Shown here: positions 23,942 through 38,444 of the stretch, in pieces
How positions within the stretch are numbered: the stretch's first letter is position 1
Layout of the letters: the number at the start of each line of letters is the position of its first letter
The notes under the pieces: generated by a model
Seen by the model: the letters and a program-made list of their open reading frames with translations, nothing else
Database searches by the model: none
Told to the model about the DNA's origin: nothing
DNA from: Acridotheres tristis
Taxonomy: Eukaryota > Chordata > Aves > Passeriformes > Sturnidae
Assembly: GCA_037013685.1 (NCBI GenBank)
Contig: CM072899.1
Coordinates: 7,606,479-7,670,478 of the forward strand
Reading direction: 5' to 3'
Length of the DNA: 64,000 nt
Program-made: the position numbers and the translations under genes

Positions 23942-26900
23942 GAATGAAAATAGTAATAATGATTGCAAAGCAATCAAATCCCCTCATTTCTGCAGTTAAG
24001 TTTGGTCACTTCATGGAGACATCCTATCCTATCATTTTAATATGGGAGAAAATTCCATGTTTCTCTCAGGGCAAAATCCAAACAGTTATTAGGGACCGAA
24101 GGAATGAATTGGTATTTCCTCTTCAAATAAAAACAGAGTTCCCAGCCTGTGCTTGCACAGCTCTGGAGGGGCAGCATACAGACTTCAAGGACCACAGCAG
24201 GTAAGAAACCCTGTGTAAGTTTGACAGGCTCTGGATAAATGGAGATGCTTCCCTTTTCATGGACTGGCAGCTGTGACCTGCCCAACCATTCCAGCATTTA
24301 GCTGAGCAACTCTACAGATCTGAATCTCTGCCTCCAAGTCTCTATCCTACTTGAACTGCTCCATCACGAGCCAAATCTCAAGAAACACTGAAATGTCACC
24401 ATCAGTAAACAAAATCAGTTCTTTTCTTCTACACAGAGAAAGAACAAGGAAGAGGTGCCCTTCCTCAGCTACAAAGTAATGAACTTCAATAGCAGGCTGG
24501 ATTTTCAAACAGGAAGAAATTGTTTTAAACAAACAAGTATCAGTGAAATTCACTACATAAGTGAAGCATGGTAAGATCCTTCAGAAATCTCAGTCCCAGG
24601 GCTTCTCTCTGTTATCTGGGACCAAAAAACCTGGAGCTGTTACTTGGTGCCAGGAGATCTCATCATCACTGTTTGCCATTTAAAAGAAGCTGTATCAGTA
24701 AGTCCAGGAAGGCACCAGAGAAGGAGCTTAAGCCACATAAATAATGACAGGAGGCAAGGCACGTACTGCAGATCCATGCTGGCTGAAAAATCAGCTTCCC
24801 TTTACCCTCTCCTCTCACCTCCAGTCTCCTCCTGGGAAGCAGAAAAAAAGTGAAATCTGTAGGATGAAGCCTAAAGACTGCATTTAGATACAAGGCCTAA
24901 AAGAATGATTTGAATGACATATCTCTTGCTGATTGATTTAGCATGAGGCTGCAGAGGTAAAGGTATAAAAATCCCTGAAAGCCTTAATAAAAATCAGTAG
25001 CATCTTTTAGAGGTCTTCCCATTGCAGAGAAAGCAACCAGGTTGTTAAATCATTATATTAGGGGGAAAAGTTGCTGAAATTATACTGTCTTGCTCTAAAG
25101 TGATGGCATACCAAAATCAAAGGGATGGAGAAGGAGAGCCTGTAGTTAAGAGTTCACAGTGCTGCTTTGAACAAAGATTTCCTGCCCTGGGGGAAAAGGG
25201 CTTTTCATTTTATTATTCTCTGTCATCACTCTGTTTAACATGAGACACTTGTGCTTGCAGAAAATTCCAATTACTGCTTGAAAAATGAGACCGAATACCA
25301 AGAGCAAGATCCTGAAGAGCTTGCTGAGACACAAACAGGTCTAAGGAATCTGCAGGCTCAGTACAGGGAAGGTATGCAAAGCATGGGAGAGGTGCAAACA
25401 ACCAGGGACAGTTTTCTGAGAAGTCAAAAAATCTGAAAGAAACTTTCCCCAAGAACAATCTCCAATAAGGCATATTTCAACCAGCACTTGTGGGAGCGAA
25501 CACAGAATACAGAAGATGGAACAAAAAGGGGCTGGATTTAGGTAACCTTTGAGCCAGCAGCAGCACAAAAGCACCAATGCCCCCACAGCTACACTACAGC
25601 ACTGCCCAGCCATGGGGCTGTGCCAGGAAAGCTGATCTTCAAAACTGATCCTGTCAGTGATACTGTCACACTGCCAGAATGTGCCAATTGCAAAGAAAGG
25701 CTTCAAATCACGCTCCTAAATAGAAACTATCCATAATGTCTGCAGCTTTTAAACTGAAAGAGAGAGTGATGTGCATGTTCTCCTTAAATTTTCATATACA
25801 CAGATGCTACAGTTATTGCTGGATTTTTAATTAAACTTCCTAACCTTCAATTTCCTTTGGTGAAGTTGCTAATGTATGTTTTCAACCTTTGTATTCCTTA
25901 GTGAACTATTCTCTATTACGCAGTCACAAACGCAGTGATTTTTATTCTACATCCCCCCACTCATATACAGACTTCCTGCATCCCAATTTTGTTCCTCAAG
26001 AAAGTATGAAGCTGCCATGAATCTTGTATGAAGCTCCCACTGTACCTATCAACCTGCCAGTGGCACAAATGTATGATAAATATCCAACATTAGGAAACAC
26101 CAGGACCTTAGGACAAACATTGCAGGAAGCTCACAAAAAAGTGGAGTCAATGTAATTACTAAAACAAGATTTTTCCATAAACATTTCAAGTTTTAGCATT
26201 TGTGAGCTGAATAATTTACCACCACACAAAAGTGAAAATGGTACTAAGTTTAGCTGTGCTGGCAAAATACTTTGGGGCTTTTTCAGGGGTGTCTCACACA
26301 ATAAACTCTAGATAGACTTGCCTAATGACCTGTTGAATTTTACAACTAATATTTCAAACTTATTTATATTGAGCACAGAGCACAACAATATCAATGAAAT
26401 TATTATGCAGAGCTCACTGAGTAGGAGGATAAATTGTGGTATTAAAAGTGCCTGCTGGTGGCAAGTGACTGAGACAATGTATATCCACATCCTCTGTTTT
26501 TTATAATTTTCTACATTTTTAATAAATGTATCTGACATATCACACCATTCATTTCATAACTGTCAGAGGCCTTTTAAAAACTGCTCACCCTGAGCTGCAT
26601 ATAATAAACGAGGTGATAACTTACAATATAAGGAAAAAACAGGAGATTAATTTATATGAAGGCATCGTAAATTACTTTTCTTCTATTCCTATACTAGTTC
26701 AGTAAAGCCCTATGAAGACTAAGGACAGACATAAAAATAGATTTTTTCCTAAATATAATTTTAAAAAGTATAAATCCTAATGGAAATTACAGAATGAAGA
26801 TGTATTATGAATCAGTGCAGTAGCTCAGTGAGAGCACTGTTGGGAGGAAGACACAGATTTCAGTAATGGGTGCATTGGACAGGTCACATCCAGGCCAAGT

Positions 26901-29331
26901 TCCTCTGGAGAAGGGTCTCCCTTTCCAACTGTCCTTTTCTTCATTTACAGAGCAATAGCTGTGTAATGATGGGCCTTGACAGGAGGGATATTTACATTGC
27001 TGTAGTGCCCCAGTACAGCAGAAGGAAGAGGGGCTCCATTCTTCCAAACCTCACTAGCAAACAGCTGCTGCCTCAAAAAGCTTGAACTGAACAATGTAAG
27101 ACAAACACAGCATAAAACATCTCAAACTTGAACAGATGCATTCCCCTGGGCTAACCTCCCCTTCTCTGTAACACCTTGCTTCATGCTTTCTTCTCCAAGG
27201 CCATCTTCCAGAGCTGGCACTAACACACCAGAAAGGTGATCAACCTTCCCATGAGAAAGAAAAGAAACGCCATTTCTTCCAGAGAGTAAAGATAAAAGAA
27301 GAAATTAGTCTGGTGTTTCATAGAATTAAACATATGAAAAAGCACAAGCTCATATAATGTTGATGTAAACCATGGTTCCATCTGTGCTACTCCAAGGAGA
27401 AAGCACAGTGTGAACACAGCTCTGAGAAAATAAATCTGAGCAAACAAGAGGAAGAAACTGGGCGAGAAACTTTCCCACCCAAGAGTTGCTGGATGCAGAT
27501 GGAGGTTTTGGGGCTTCAGCAAGACTTTGCTGGAAGTAAAGGAAGCAAGAGGACCTGAATTTGGCTCAATGTTAATTACAGCCACCATTGCCAACACCCA
27601 GAACAGGCAAAAGCCAGGAAGACAAGCAGCCAGCTTGCCACTCTGTGCCTGTGATCTTACAATGGCACTGCAGGTGAAAATCCCTGCAGGATCTGGAACT
27701 GGGGAGAAGCCTGGGAACATTTGCTGAGCTGAAACTGTGGGAGACAGACCTCAGGCTGCAGGAGTAGTGAGGCAAGAAGAAAATGTGCAAGAACAGACAT
27801 GATAGGCTCAGGAACCCTTTTGGGTTTTTGAACCAGAGCTCATGGGTTGTTTGAGGGCTTGACTGAGACCCTGCTGAAGCATCAATGCTCCCATGCTGCT
27901 GAACCTGCCCAGGGGCTCAGGCATGAACACTGAACGACAGTGACAGTAATAAGCCATGACATTTACGTCAGGAAATCTAAAATTCCCATCTTGCTTCTCT
28001 GCCTCCTTCCTACCACCAGGAGCTACATGCTCCATTTCACTCCTTTCCCTTATAAAGGGAGAAGTTCACCTGTCTCATGAGAGCAGCTGCAAGGATTGAT
28101 CAGAACTTGAAGAGAGCTATGGAGATAAAAAGCTTTGCAAGACTCAACTGTCCCACTACAGATCTTGGTGCCAGGGTACCTGCAAACACATTTAGAAAAA
28201 AGCCCAGTTCCAGTTATTTCTCAAAGCACCACAGACTTGAGTCCTATTACTTCTCTCATGTACCCTTAATAGGCTTGATCTCACCAAAGAAACTGCTAAC
28301 GTAAATGATGCATCACTGTAACTTAATTACCTCCAATTTGGGTGGGTACAGGAACAGAAAGTACCTTTTCTTGATTCCCATCTGTTCCTTGTAACTAACC
28401 AAAGAAGCCCTCCCCAGAGCTCTGTCTCTGAAAGCCAGCATGAAAAAAAAAGAAAAAGAGGAGGAAAGACAGGAAAAAACTGTATATTTTTATTGAATTT
28501 TTGCAGGATGCAAGTTAATAAAACACCCACAGAGAGAACAGAGCAATATAGAAAGGGAATAAAGGGAGGGAGGGCTGATATCAATAAAACCTATCCAGAG
28601 GCACTGCTGAAAGTACTCATCATTTCAAAAGAAACCTACTACAAAACTGATTTTCACTTGTTGCTTTGGTTTACAAAAAACAGAAGTGTCCTAAGCAGAG
28701 GGTGGATTTAAAAAAAAAAAGCCAGGGAGATAAAATTATCTGTTGTTGAAACACGTCACCCTCAGCTTTTCAAAACTCCTTGTTGATCTTAACCTGCCCA
28801 GAGATAGCCACCAGATTAGGACCTCATAGTTTAATCACATCACAGAAAACACTACAGTCCCCAAAATCACTCATCAAATCTCAACAAATACTGGCTTTGC
28901 CACGATATTGCCTTTTTAGGTGAAAATCAACTTTTGCCCTGCTAAGTTCTTAATGGCATCTCTGTTCCAGCAGCCTTCTCAATCCAGCTGTCCCTTTCAC
29001 TAATATGCACCAGTAAAATAGCTCCCAGGAGAGTTGCTGGGAGATTGCTAGCTTTTACTTAATGACACATTGTGAACCCTGCCCTCAACTTCTATTAACA
29101 TTCAGTCTATGTTTCTACCATTAATTTAAGAGGAATGAATAGGAAGACAATAAGCAGCCATAGTGTCCAGCCTGAGGTATTCCATCAGGCACTGCTGCTG
29201 TGGCTGACAAGAGAACATTTACAATCGGTTTTCTCATTTTTGTTCTATATCTGTCATTTCCAGTATGTTACACTACATGGCTTAAACTGTTCCAAACCAG
29301 CTTTTGTTTTCCAATAGGAAAGTCCAGAGTT

Positions 29332-29405
29332 AGGAAAAAATGAATAAACCCACCAAAAAAACCCATGAAAAACCAAACAAAGCCAAAAAACCCAATAAAT
29401 CAAAC
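29332..29405 (+). repeat. A/C-rich low-complexity stretch
   Basis: An irregular series of short A runs separated by cc and g (cccaccaaaaaaacccatga, aaaaccaaacaaagcc, aaaaaacccaataaatcaaa). No regular period and no coding potential. Confidence 0.75.
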
Positions 29406-32400
29406 TCATGAAAGGGACCTAATGTTCCTAACATGTATCTTATTTGCTTGTACCCCTTCTCTCCAGATAAGCTTTAGGTAGTAACCCGTCAGTGCTGGAG
29501 GAGGGCATTGGCAGCAGCCCCTCTCCTGCCCCAGACCCCTTCCCTTCTGCCAGCACTACCCTTTGGCAGGGAAATGCACACAAACACCTGAGCAGCTGCT
29601 CTGGGGAAAAACCAGCTGCTGCAGAGAGCTGGCAGTGAAGAACTGCTGTGATGGATGGAGTCAGGGTGAGAGATGCAGGAGATTCACTCCCACAATATCT
29701 GTGGTGCACATTCAAACACCAAGTTAAATAAAAAAACCCAAAAGATACCCTAGCTGGGATAAAAGTTCTTTCCTCATGAACCATTGAGCCACATGAACCA
29801 TTCATTTTGGAATGGTCACCCCCAAAGTGCAGCTTGCAGGCTTTGGGATGCAGCTGTTCCCAGGATGAGTTCTCCCCAGGGCAATGTAAGGGCATCACCT
29901 GTTCTCCACCTCACTGCCTGCAGCTCCCACAGCTCCTGCTGCCTCCCACGGGAGCATCTTCACCTGCTGCCACCAAGGATGCTTGGGAGCAAGGCAGGTG
30001 TTCCCACAGCCCTGCCTGCCCGGGGTGGGGAAGGCAGCAGCCAGCTCTGAGCACACCTCCCTGAGCTCTGTGGTCACAGCAGCGTTTGGGCAGCCCGTGG
30101 TGACACATACCATAGAATGGAATCTGGAGTGAAAAAATGTGAAATCACTGTGAAATCTGTAAGATATCAGGTTTATATGGTGGCTGCAGAGCACATCAGA
30201 AGATCATCAGCACCATCATGTCTTTTCGAGACAGCCATAATTATTCAGGTTGTTACTTCATCTCACCGGTGCTTTTGAAAAACTATTCAATATTAGCAAA
30301 CTCTCACTAAAAACAATGTTTTGGTTGAGGGACTAATCTTCCTATCAGTACACAACCATACCTGGGCTTATCTACATTACCAATTCCCTGCTGATTGAGT
30401 GGATTCATTAACAACACAATCTCTGGTGACTGAAATGAAGTCTCATTCTTCGTATCACCAGTGCCTTGCTGTTTGCTTTTCCTTCACAGTATGCACACAA
30501 GTAATTAACTTACTATGCTCTGCTAGCTCCTGACACATTACTTGGCATAGAAAAATTCACCAGCAGGTAGTTAAGCATGCAAAATATTTTCAGTCAAATG
30601 AACTTCATAACAAAGCTCTACTTAGGAAAAATGCAGCTCTTTCTGATGCAATGCTAACAGACAGCACACTGCCCATCCCAGCAGGAGCTTCTTGGAAGGT
30701 AACAAAAAGTGTATAATTTTTACCATTTTTGCTCAACATGTAGGAAATTTCTTCAGGGGGAAAAACCTGGTAAACTGTAGATGCTCAGTGAAAGGACAAG
30801 CTTGGAGATCAACCTGACTATCCTTTGTGAAAGCCTGATGTAACAAGGACAGACACAGGATTCACATGGTATAAAAGAAAATGGGGGAAAAAACTAAACA
30901 ATGCAAATAGGAGATTCAATTCAATGCAGCATAGCTGAGATTATAGGTTTTTGGAAGCATGGAAAAACAGTGCATTTTGACTTTTACAGCAAATTTTAAA
31001 GAGGATAAATTGCTATTTAAAGCATGAGTGCTTTTAAGCCTAGAGAAATGGCAGTGAAAACTCCCTAAATAAAAAAATGAAATTTATTGTATGCCTCACC
31101 TAATGAGTCCACTGAGAAACATGACTTGAAATATTTAAGTCATCTCAGTAATGTCAAGAAGTAAAACTGGAGTAAAGTTACTGCTGTATTTAAGGTTAAG
31201 GTACAAAGAGATGGTGACTTAGGATGGGGATGCTGGGCTGACCCCAGTGCAGACTGGTGCCACTGATGTGACAACATTGGCACTGAGTTTGATAACAACA
31301 GGACTTTCCCTTGAGAATATAGAGATACTGCAGCCTTGTGGGACTGTCCTCTGATTGGAACATACCCTGAACTATGATTTTAATCACCACAATACTTTTC
31401 TAGTACCAGAGGCTGGGAAGCATGAGATCCTCACACCACACTGCTACAGTCCAGCCAGTGCTGTACAAAAACATCACTTGCTCTACACTCTCCTGGTCCT
31501 TCCTTTAAGCCAACAGTAGCTGAAACTCCAAAATATATGCAGAAATGCTTGACAAGAACCCAGAAACTTGCTTTTATAAAGACCCATTCACAGTATTTTT
31601 CATTCCAACTTTGACCTTTCCGAAATTCAATGACTGTATTGACCTAAAACACTGGAAATCGTGACCCTGAAGTTTCCTTCTACATAAGGAAAAAAATCCT
31701 TAAAAATCCTTCTAAAGTCCTGGAAAATGAAACTGTTCTTTTCCTCAGTTGTTTTTTTTTTTTCCAGAAGACATTTGTTTCTTTCTCCTTCACATGCCAC
31801 AAGGCATATACCTTTTCCAAACTCAGACTTGTTTCGACTGAGTTCACAAAAGTTAGTTCCTCATGTTCCATCACAGCAATTTTTGCTTGGGACAAAAGAA
31901 ATAGATCTGCGGAGGACAGAATTCACTGTGATTTGTGTATATCATTTTCCTCTATTCTTGCACTGCTTTCAACTCGGCTCATTTAAATATAGCTCCTGTC
32001 ATACCCATCATTTTCAGTTCACCTGTTATGCAAAACCACACACTCCAGCAGAGCAGCCTTTGCTGCAGTTTGTACAGATTTTCTGGGCCTGAAATCCTTA
32101 TTCATTTACAAACTAGTAGTTCCTTGAACAGTATTTCCAGTTGCTTAACTGGCATATTAATGCACAGAATAGAAACTAGATTATGTTTTTTCTGATTTTC
32201 ATCAAAAATAAATTATCTCACTTAACCCCTGGCATCCTTGATAGTTACCCCGGTCTGTAAACAGTTCACTTAATCAAGGAAACCCTTGTTATATTTCCAA
32301 AAGAATGCTGAAGCTTGCTCTATTCCAGAGGAAAGGAATCTCAGGTTTTGTTTGGTTTTCCACTCTTACAAACATGTTTTCATGCCAGAAGAAACAGCTG

Positions 32401-33593
32401 GATAACATATACTGACATGACAAGCATGAGTCACTACACTCCACAAAGCCACCTCTCAGAGCCCTAAAAACAGTTTTCACCTTGTTCACAAAGGTACTGA
32501 GTACTGAAGAACTCAAATCTTGAGTACTCATTGTGTCTGGCTTTTCGGTTTTGTTTTTTAAAGGTGTTCCCATGTTTAATTGCTCTCCGAGTTTCAATCT
32601 GCAGCTTACTTCTCACACCAGCTCACCAAATGTCCAGCCTGCTCCTTATCTGCCTTCCAGTGGCAGACTGCAGGTGACCTCCAGGACACAGCATCTTCCC
32701 CTGATGGAGATGCAGATTTCTCAGTCCAGAAACCTGCAGAGGGTTGTCATCAGTAAAGGCAGTCATGCTGGAGAACTCTTCTCCAGAGGGAAGGTCACCC
32801 ACTGCCCAGAACTATCACTGAGAGGAGTCAGCCAGGCTGGAGATCCAATGAGAACACTGAATAGACCAAACAGAGCCCTCCACTGCCTTAATTAGAGGGT
32901 ATTTCTTGGATCAGAGATGTATAAAGGAATCCTGTCTCTCCTAAATCACAGATATCCTCCAAAACCTAGACTCCTTCTTTCAGCTCTGATGGAATTTGTC
33001 AATGGACTTGCAGCATCCAAAAAGCAATGGAGGGGGGGAAACAGATGGACAGATTCAGCCTAAGTGCCACAAACAAATATTCAAAAAAGTTCTTTTCCTT
33101 CAGGTCAACCCTTATTAGTTTCATCTACAAAAATCCAGATGCTGATTGGATCACTGTGGGGACAAGATCAATTCCTACTATGCTGAGCAATGCACTGTTG
33201 CACCTGTTTGTATTCCTGTGGTATCTGAATCCAGGAGGAGCCTTTTGAGGAGCAGACTGACCTTCTGGCTTTATTTTGCACAAAGTAAAATACAAAATAA
33301 ATTTAAATCCATGACTGGAATTTATTCCTATATGTTTGTACTGGAAAGAAGTTAGGAGTATTCAAAGTTTTTTAAGGCAATGGCAGAAGCAGTATTTGGG
33401 AACAAGGACCAAAATACATAATTAAACACAACCTTCCTGATTACAGAGCATGTCTTAAGCAATTTAATGACTTTATTAAGGCCATAGTTGGTGGACTCAA
33501 GAGACTGAAGTCTTGGTCTCATGAGAAAGAATTATGTCCAGCATATTAAACTAGAAACTTTCCAGGCTCTTTGTTTTCAGAGGAAAATCTGGA

Positions 33594-33618
33594 AACACAC
33601 ACTCACACACATACACAC
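33594..33618 (+). repeat. Short imperfect (AC)n repeat
   Basis: A short CA-dinucleotide tract, acacacactcacacacatac, with two T interruptions. Confidence 0.85.
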
Positions 33619-34583
33619 TAAAGGTCCAGGACCCAGAAGGTAAATGAGAACCTTAAAATTACTATCTCTTTTCAATCTCTCCTGATTTGTTTTGCCATTG
33701 TCTTTACAAGAAAATTAAAATCCATGGATTGCTATTTATCTCAGAAGGGGGATTACACCTACACTCTAGATGATGCCTATAAACTTCATACTATCCAACA
33801 ATAAAAAAGGTGGTAGGAGGTGTTTTTTCCTGGTAAAATAGGGTTTAAAAACACATACAGCACTTTGTTTCTTCCTCAGTTGTCCTGTACACGCCCCTGC
33901 TCTCAGAGACACAGCCTGGTGCACACCTCGAGAGGAGATTATTTTGTAAGGGACAGAAGCCCATGCAAATAGTTAAACTTTGTGAGAGTGGTTGCACCAG
34001 TGCTTTTATGTCTCTTTAACCATCAGTGACTGATATTAGGTGTCTTTTACTTCTGGTCTCTCAGGTATTTTCACGTTTTCACAGCAGCAAAAAAGCAAAC
34101 ACGGCTTATTCTGAAGTAAATTCTGGATGTAACCACTTATAACTCCACTAAACAGAGAAGCTAGTAAATCAGTAGTAGAAGTTTATTAATTTAAGAGTTA
34201 TTGAGACACATCTTATTGATCTTTACTCATACTCAGCCTCCAGAGTTTACCTCACAGCTCCAGTTTATGCCTTGATTAAGAGGTTCAGAGAAGCCTTGCA
34301 TTTTATAGCACGCATATCATGTAGCATAATGCTCCTGGTATGATGACTTGCAAACTAAGCAGTGGATTTATTGTCCTGGGATAGACTCCAGTTTTACTCA
34401 CCCCAGGCAGCCTGCACAAACACTCCTGAGTGAAGCTCACAGCCTGGAGCTTGGATGTGGGATGCACAGAGCTAACCCAGCCAAGTGGTCTCACACCCAG
34501 CTTTAGCTCACTCACAATATCAGCTAACTAGACATCAGTTTCCATTTTCAGCATTCACATGTTTTTGTGAACATCTCTTTTTA

Positions 34584-34660
34584 TAGGCTCTGATTCAGCA
34601 AAGTACTTAAGCACATGCTTTACTTTAAATAGCTGAATAACCCAATGTCTTTTCAGCAAA
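34584..34660 (+). mobile_element. Fossil repeat of the 'gattcagcaaagcacttaag' type
   Basis: The sequence ggctctgattcagcaaagta, then cttaagcacatgctttactt, then taaatagctgaataacccaat follows closely an ancient interspersed repeat that is abundant in turtles and also found in archosaurs, whose ends read gattcagcaaagcacttaag and cacatgcttaactttaag. The match is from memory and the element class (probably a DNA transposon derivative) is not certain. Similarity fades after about 34660, although tttaactttaattgtgtgaa at 34663-34682 may be a second, weaker half. Confidence 0.5.
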
Positions 34661-35147
34661 TATTTAACTTTAATTGTGTGAATAGTTCCAGTTCAAGGCC
34701 TCCCCATATCGTGGGCACTGAGCACTCACTTGTGTGCTCTATCCATTGCACAGATATAATATCATTCATGGCCTTCACATTATGTATTTACTAAAGTGCT
34801 TTGCTAAACAAGGTCCTAGAGCAAACATGCCATAGCCAGAGTTTATTTAATAATGCTTCTACAAATTCAGTTCTAAACTGTTAAGAATTTTTAAAATGAA
34901 AATTAAGTAACCATAGGATTTACTTCAATTTCTCTCATATCTCTGCCTTGATTTAGCCCTTACAACATGGTTCAACAAAGCATTAGAATTAATTTTTATC
35001 AACCCATGAGAGATGATGTGTTTGTTTCTAAAACAAACACATAAACCTTTTTTTAAAAAAGGTGTGTTAAAACTACGCCTGCAGGGGCTTATCCTCTCAT
35101 ACGTCACTCAGAGCCACGGTCCTGCACAGGGGCTGCAGCAACACATT

Positions 35148-35187
35148 GGGAAGGGATCACCTTGGATGGGAAGGGATCACCTTGGAT
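35148..35187 (+). repeat. Perfect 20-bp tandem duplication
   Basis: The 20-base unit gggaagggatcaccttggat occurs twice back to back with no mismatch (35148-35167 and 35168-35187). It is a recent small duplication in intron 2. Confidence 0.97.
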
Positions 35188-38100
35188 GGAGAACTTGTCT
35201 CTCTGTTTACAGCATTCCCATTCCTACTATGCATTTCACCACCAAAATATGGTATTTAATTACAAAAATATGACCAAAGTGTCCTGGGGGAGGGTCTTTT
35301 TATGTGACTTTTTTTTCTCCCAGACAGCAATACCTGGAACAGACATTCAAGCTCCTCTCCCATAACCATTGCTGCCTTTTTACATGGAAGCTGATGAATT
35401 TTCCTCTCATTACAAGACTCCAGCAGCTGTGGCTTAAAGAAAAACCTCAAATACTGTGAGACCAACAATAAAACTCCCAGACCTGGCAGTGCTGCCTCAC
35501 CTCTCTGTGCCATTTCTATTCCAAGCTACTCCCCACTGGACCACAGAGTGCAGGGCTCCTTTCTACTTTGGTAGCTACTGCCTGAATATTTCAAAATATG
35601 GTAGTTAAAATTATTGGGAAAAGGAATGCCAAAACCCACCAACCTACCAAAAGCCAGTTCTCAAAATTTGTTAGATTAAAAGGCAAAGAATGAAATTCGC
35701 ACTTTACAGGCATCTGCCCTCAGAGCAGGACATCTCCCTTGCCTGGCATTAAATCATTATTTCAGATGAAAGTCCCAGCTCCAGCCTTGCAGATAAAGCA
35801 AGTTTATGTTCTAAGGTGGCCAGAGAAGATAAATTAAAGAGAGTAAAAACTGTAAACAGAACCAGATACACCTGAGAACAGAAAGAAACTAAAATTGCCT
35901 TAAAAGATAAAAGGATTAAGCTTTTGACCAGTAGCTGTAAAACGTGTAATGAATTTAGACACTTCCTTTCCAAAGGAAGAAAGCTATTTGATGAGATAAG
36001 TATTATTAAGATAGAGCATAATAACTATAGTGTAGAAAACTGCTCATTAGTTGGGCCTTAATTGCTCTTACAGTTGGTGAAGAAGCAGTAATTACTATAC
36101 CCAAAAAAGATCTATATTTCGAGATTATTTGCTTTTATGCATGGAACAAGAATACTACCTTGATATTAAACAAAAATGTAGCCAGACCATATCCAGTGTC
36201 ATCCCACTGGAACTGAACACTGACAACTGCATAACCCCCTGTGAAAGGAAAGAGGAACTATTTATTATAGTGAGGAATGCAATTGTATGTTATTCTGAAA
36301 CAGGACTTCGATGCTATAGTTATTTATTCACTCTGGTCTCATTGTTTGCTTGTTTTGTTTATAAATATTTACCATGTACTATCTTCATAAAATAACTGCT
36401 ATTCAATGTGCACAGTAAAGAAAAGACATTAGAGATCTGGCTGTGTGTTTTTCCATTCTAATCTACATGACAATATATTAATTCAGTTTTTAACATACGA
36501 GTCCTTACAGCTGAGTGTCCTGAGCTGCCTTTGCCAGGTTAACACATGCAAACATTTCCAGGGAAGCAGGATCTCTGCTCCTGTGGCTGTCTGACACAGA
36601 CCCCACAGGGATTCCAGTGCCTGTAGCAGTTCCAGGACATTTTGGTGACATTGGAGAGAATTACCAGAGACTGCAACATTTTCAACCCTCATAAGCAATT
36701 GGTACTTTTTCACAGGGATATTTAAAGTCTCTGAAAAGGTAGCTTTTTAATTGATACACAAATAAAATCTGAATGAAAGCCCTGAGCTTAGAAAGGCTTC
36801 ATCCCGAAATGCTCTCATGAGAAGCTCTGCCAAAGCTCAGGATGAAGGGGTCCATGTTCCCATGCTAACAGGGCTTTTTTGCCAGATTCACATGGCACAA
36901 CACATCTTCAAGTGGAAAATATGCTCATGCTTTGGAGTCTGCAAGGCACAAGTCAGTCCCAGACTTCCAAGGATGTGGGGAATCACTGCAGCCTCATCTC
37001 AGAGCCAAGAGCTTCCTTCACCAACATCATGAGGACACAAAGCTTTAACAAAGCACCCCAACCACTCCTGTCCCAAACAGCACCCAGGTTCACTAATGCT
37101 AAAAAAGATAAAAGGAAAATTTCTTTGGATTTATCATCAGCATCTGGCTGGGATCTGCAGTATCCACATGAATTTGGTGGTATCACCTCGTTCTCTCATA
37201 AATAATGTGTGTAAAACAAACAATGGCAGGACAGCCAAGGTTAGAAACAACAAAAGACTTTTAGGCCAGTTTTTTATTGACTTTGATTGTATTTCAAGAT
37301 AATGATATCCCTTTAACTACGGGAAACATGCTCCAGCTGTTCTCCAGAGCCTCTATGGGCTTGCAATTTCCTTCCACGTGCAATTCCAGATGTTAACAGG
37401 GACCCTGGAAGGCCCCTACGACCCAGGTTTCTTGTTCTTGCTCCCTCAGCAGCACCAGGGAAGCCTCCAACAGCAGAGAGAGCTGCATCCAGCCCCAAGC
37501 ACCACACAAAAAATTAAATGAGATTTCAGCACAGGGGGTCTTTTGCAAATCCTCGCTCTGGGTGAGCAGGTGAGATTGGCACCGTTCTGGCATTCTGAGC
37601 CCAAGGGATCTGGGAGGGTTGTTAAGTGCCAGAGCACCAAGCTCAGATCTGCAGCACTCTTGTTTTTCTGCAGCATCTGTAAGCAGAGTAACCTCACAGG
37701 CAGGGCCCAAGGCTCTGTCCGACATGCAAGTACATAAATGTGTTTTTTGGAACTCTGAAACTCGTGTGAACAAGATCCCTCTGAGCAGTTTTTGGGAACT
37801 GACACCATGCAAGTAGTTGGCCTTTCTGCTTTATAAACCTCACATTTATTTTTATAAATTAAAAACAATTTTCAAGAGAAATAAAATGTTGGAGATTTCC
37901 TCTGCGATGAGATAAAACCTTAAACATCATTAAAATATTTTTGATGTAGATTTTGAAATCCTTTCAATGAAAAAAAACCCAAACCTCTGATGTATAAAAC
38001 CATGAATTTTAAATCCTGGAAGATCATTCTGTGATAATTACTAATCCTTTTCTATCACCCAGATAAACTTAAGGGAAGAATATTCCAAAGGAAGAGATAA

Positions 38101-38425
38101 ATGTAGGGTAATGTGCTATTCTGCTTTTACAAACTAGGAAGCTTTTCTAGCTAGATTCAGCATCTAAACTTGCACAGAAGTAAACTGTAGTCCAGACAGA
38201 TTATATCACTTTCAACTTCATATTGCTTGCATTAATCACACTTATTCCTTTATATTTATAGAGGGTTTTTTTAAAGAGGATTAACATTAATAGCATAGCA
38301 GATCAAATATTATTCCAAATTTAAATAAAATCTGTTCATCATTATGGTCATTAGGCAATGGCTTTACCTACCTTTGGGACCATAGTAAACATTAAAATTC
38401 AATTTATTTAACATTTACCGCTCAT

Positions 38426-38444
38426 AAAAAAAAAAAAAAAAAAA
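38426..38444 (+). repeat. Poly-A run (19 A)
   Basis: An uninterrupted A19 sits between ctcat and gagcatc. No source retroelement is recognisable upstream. Confidence 0.95.

Noticed and set aside
27220..27720. 166-residue minus-strand open frame with hydrophobic segments
   Set aside because: No recognisable domain, no splice or promoter context, and composition like the surrounding intron. A chance frame is the simplest explanation.
29440..29898. 152-residue minus-strand open frame in a GC-richer patch
   Set aside because: No homology recognised. GC-rich intron patches have fewer stop codons, which explains the length.
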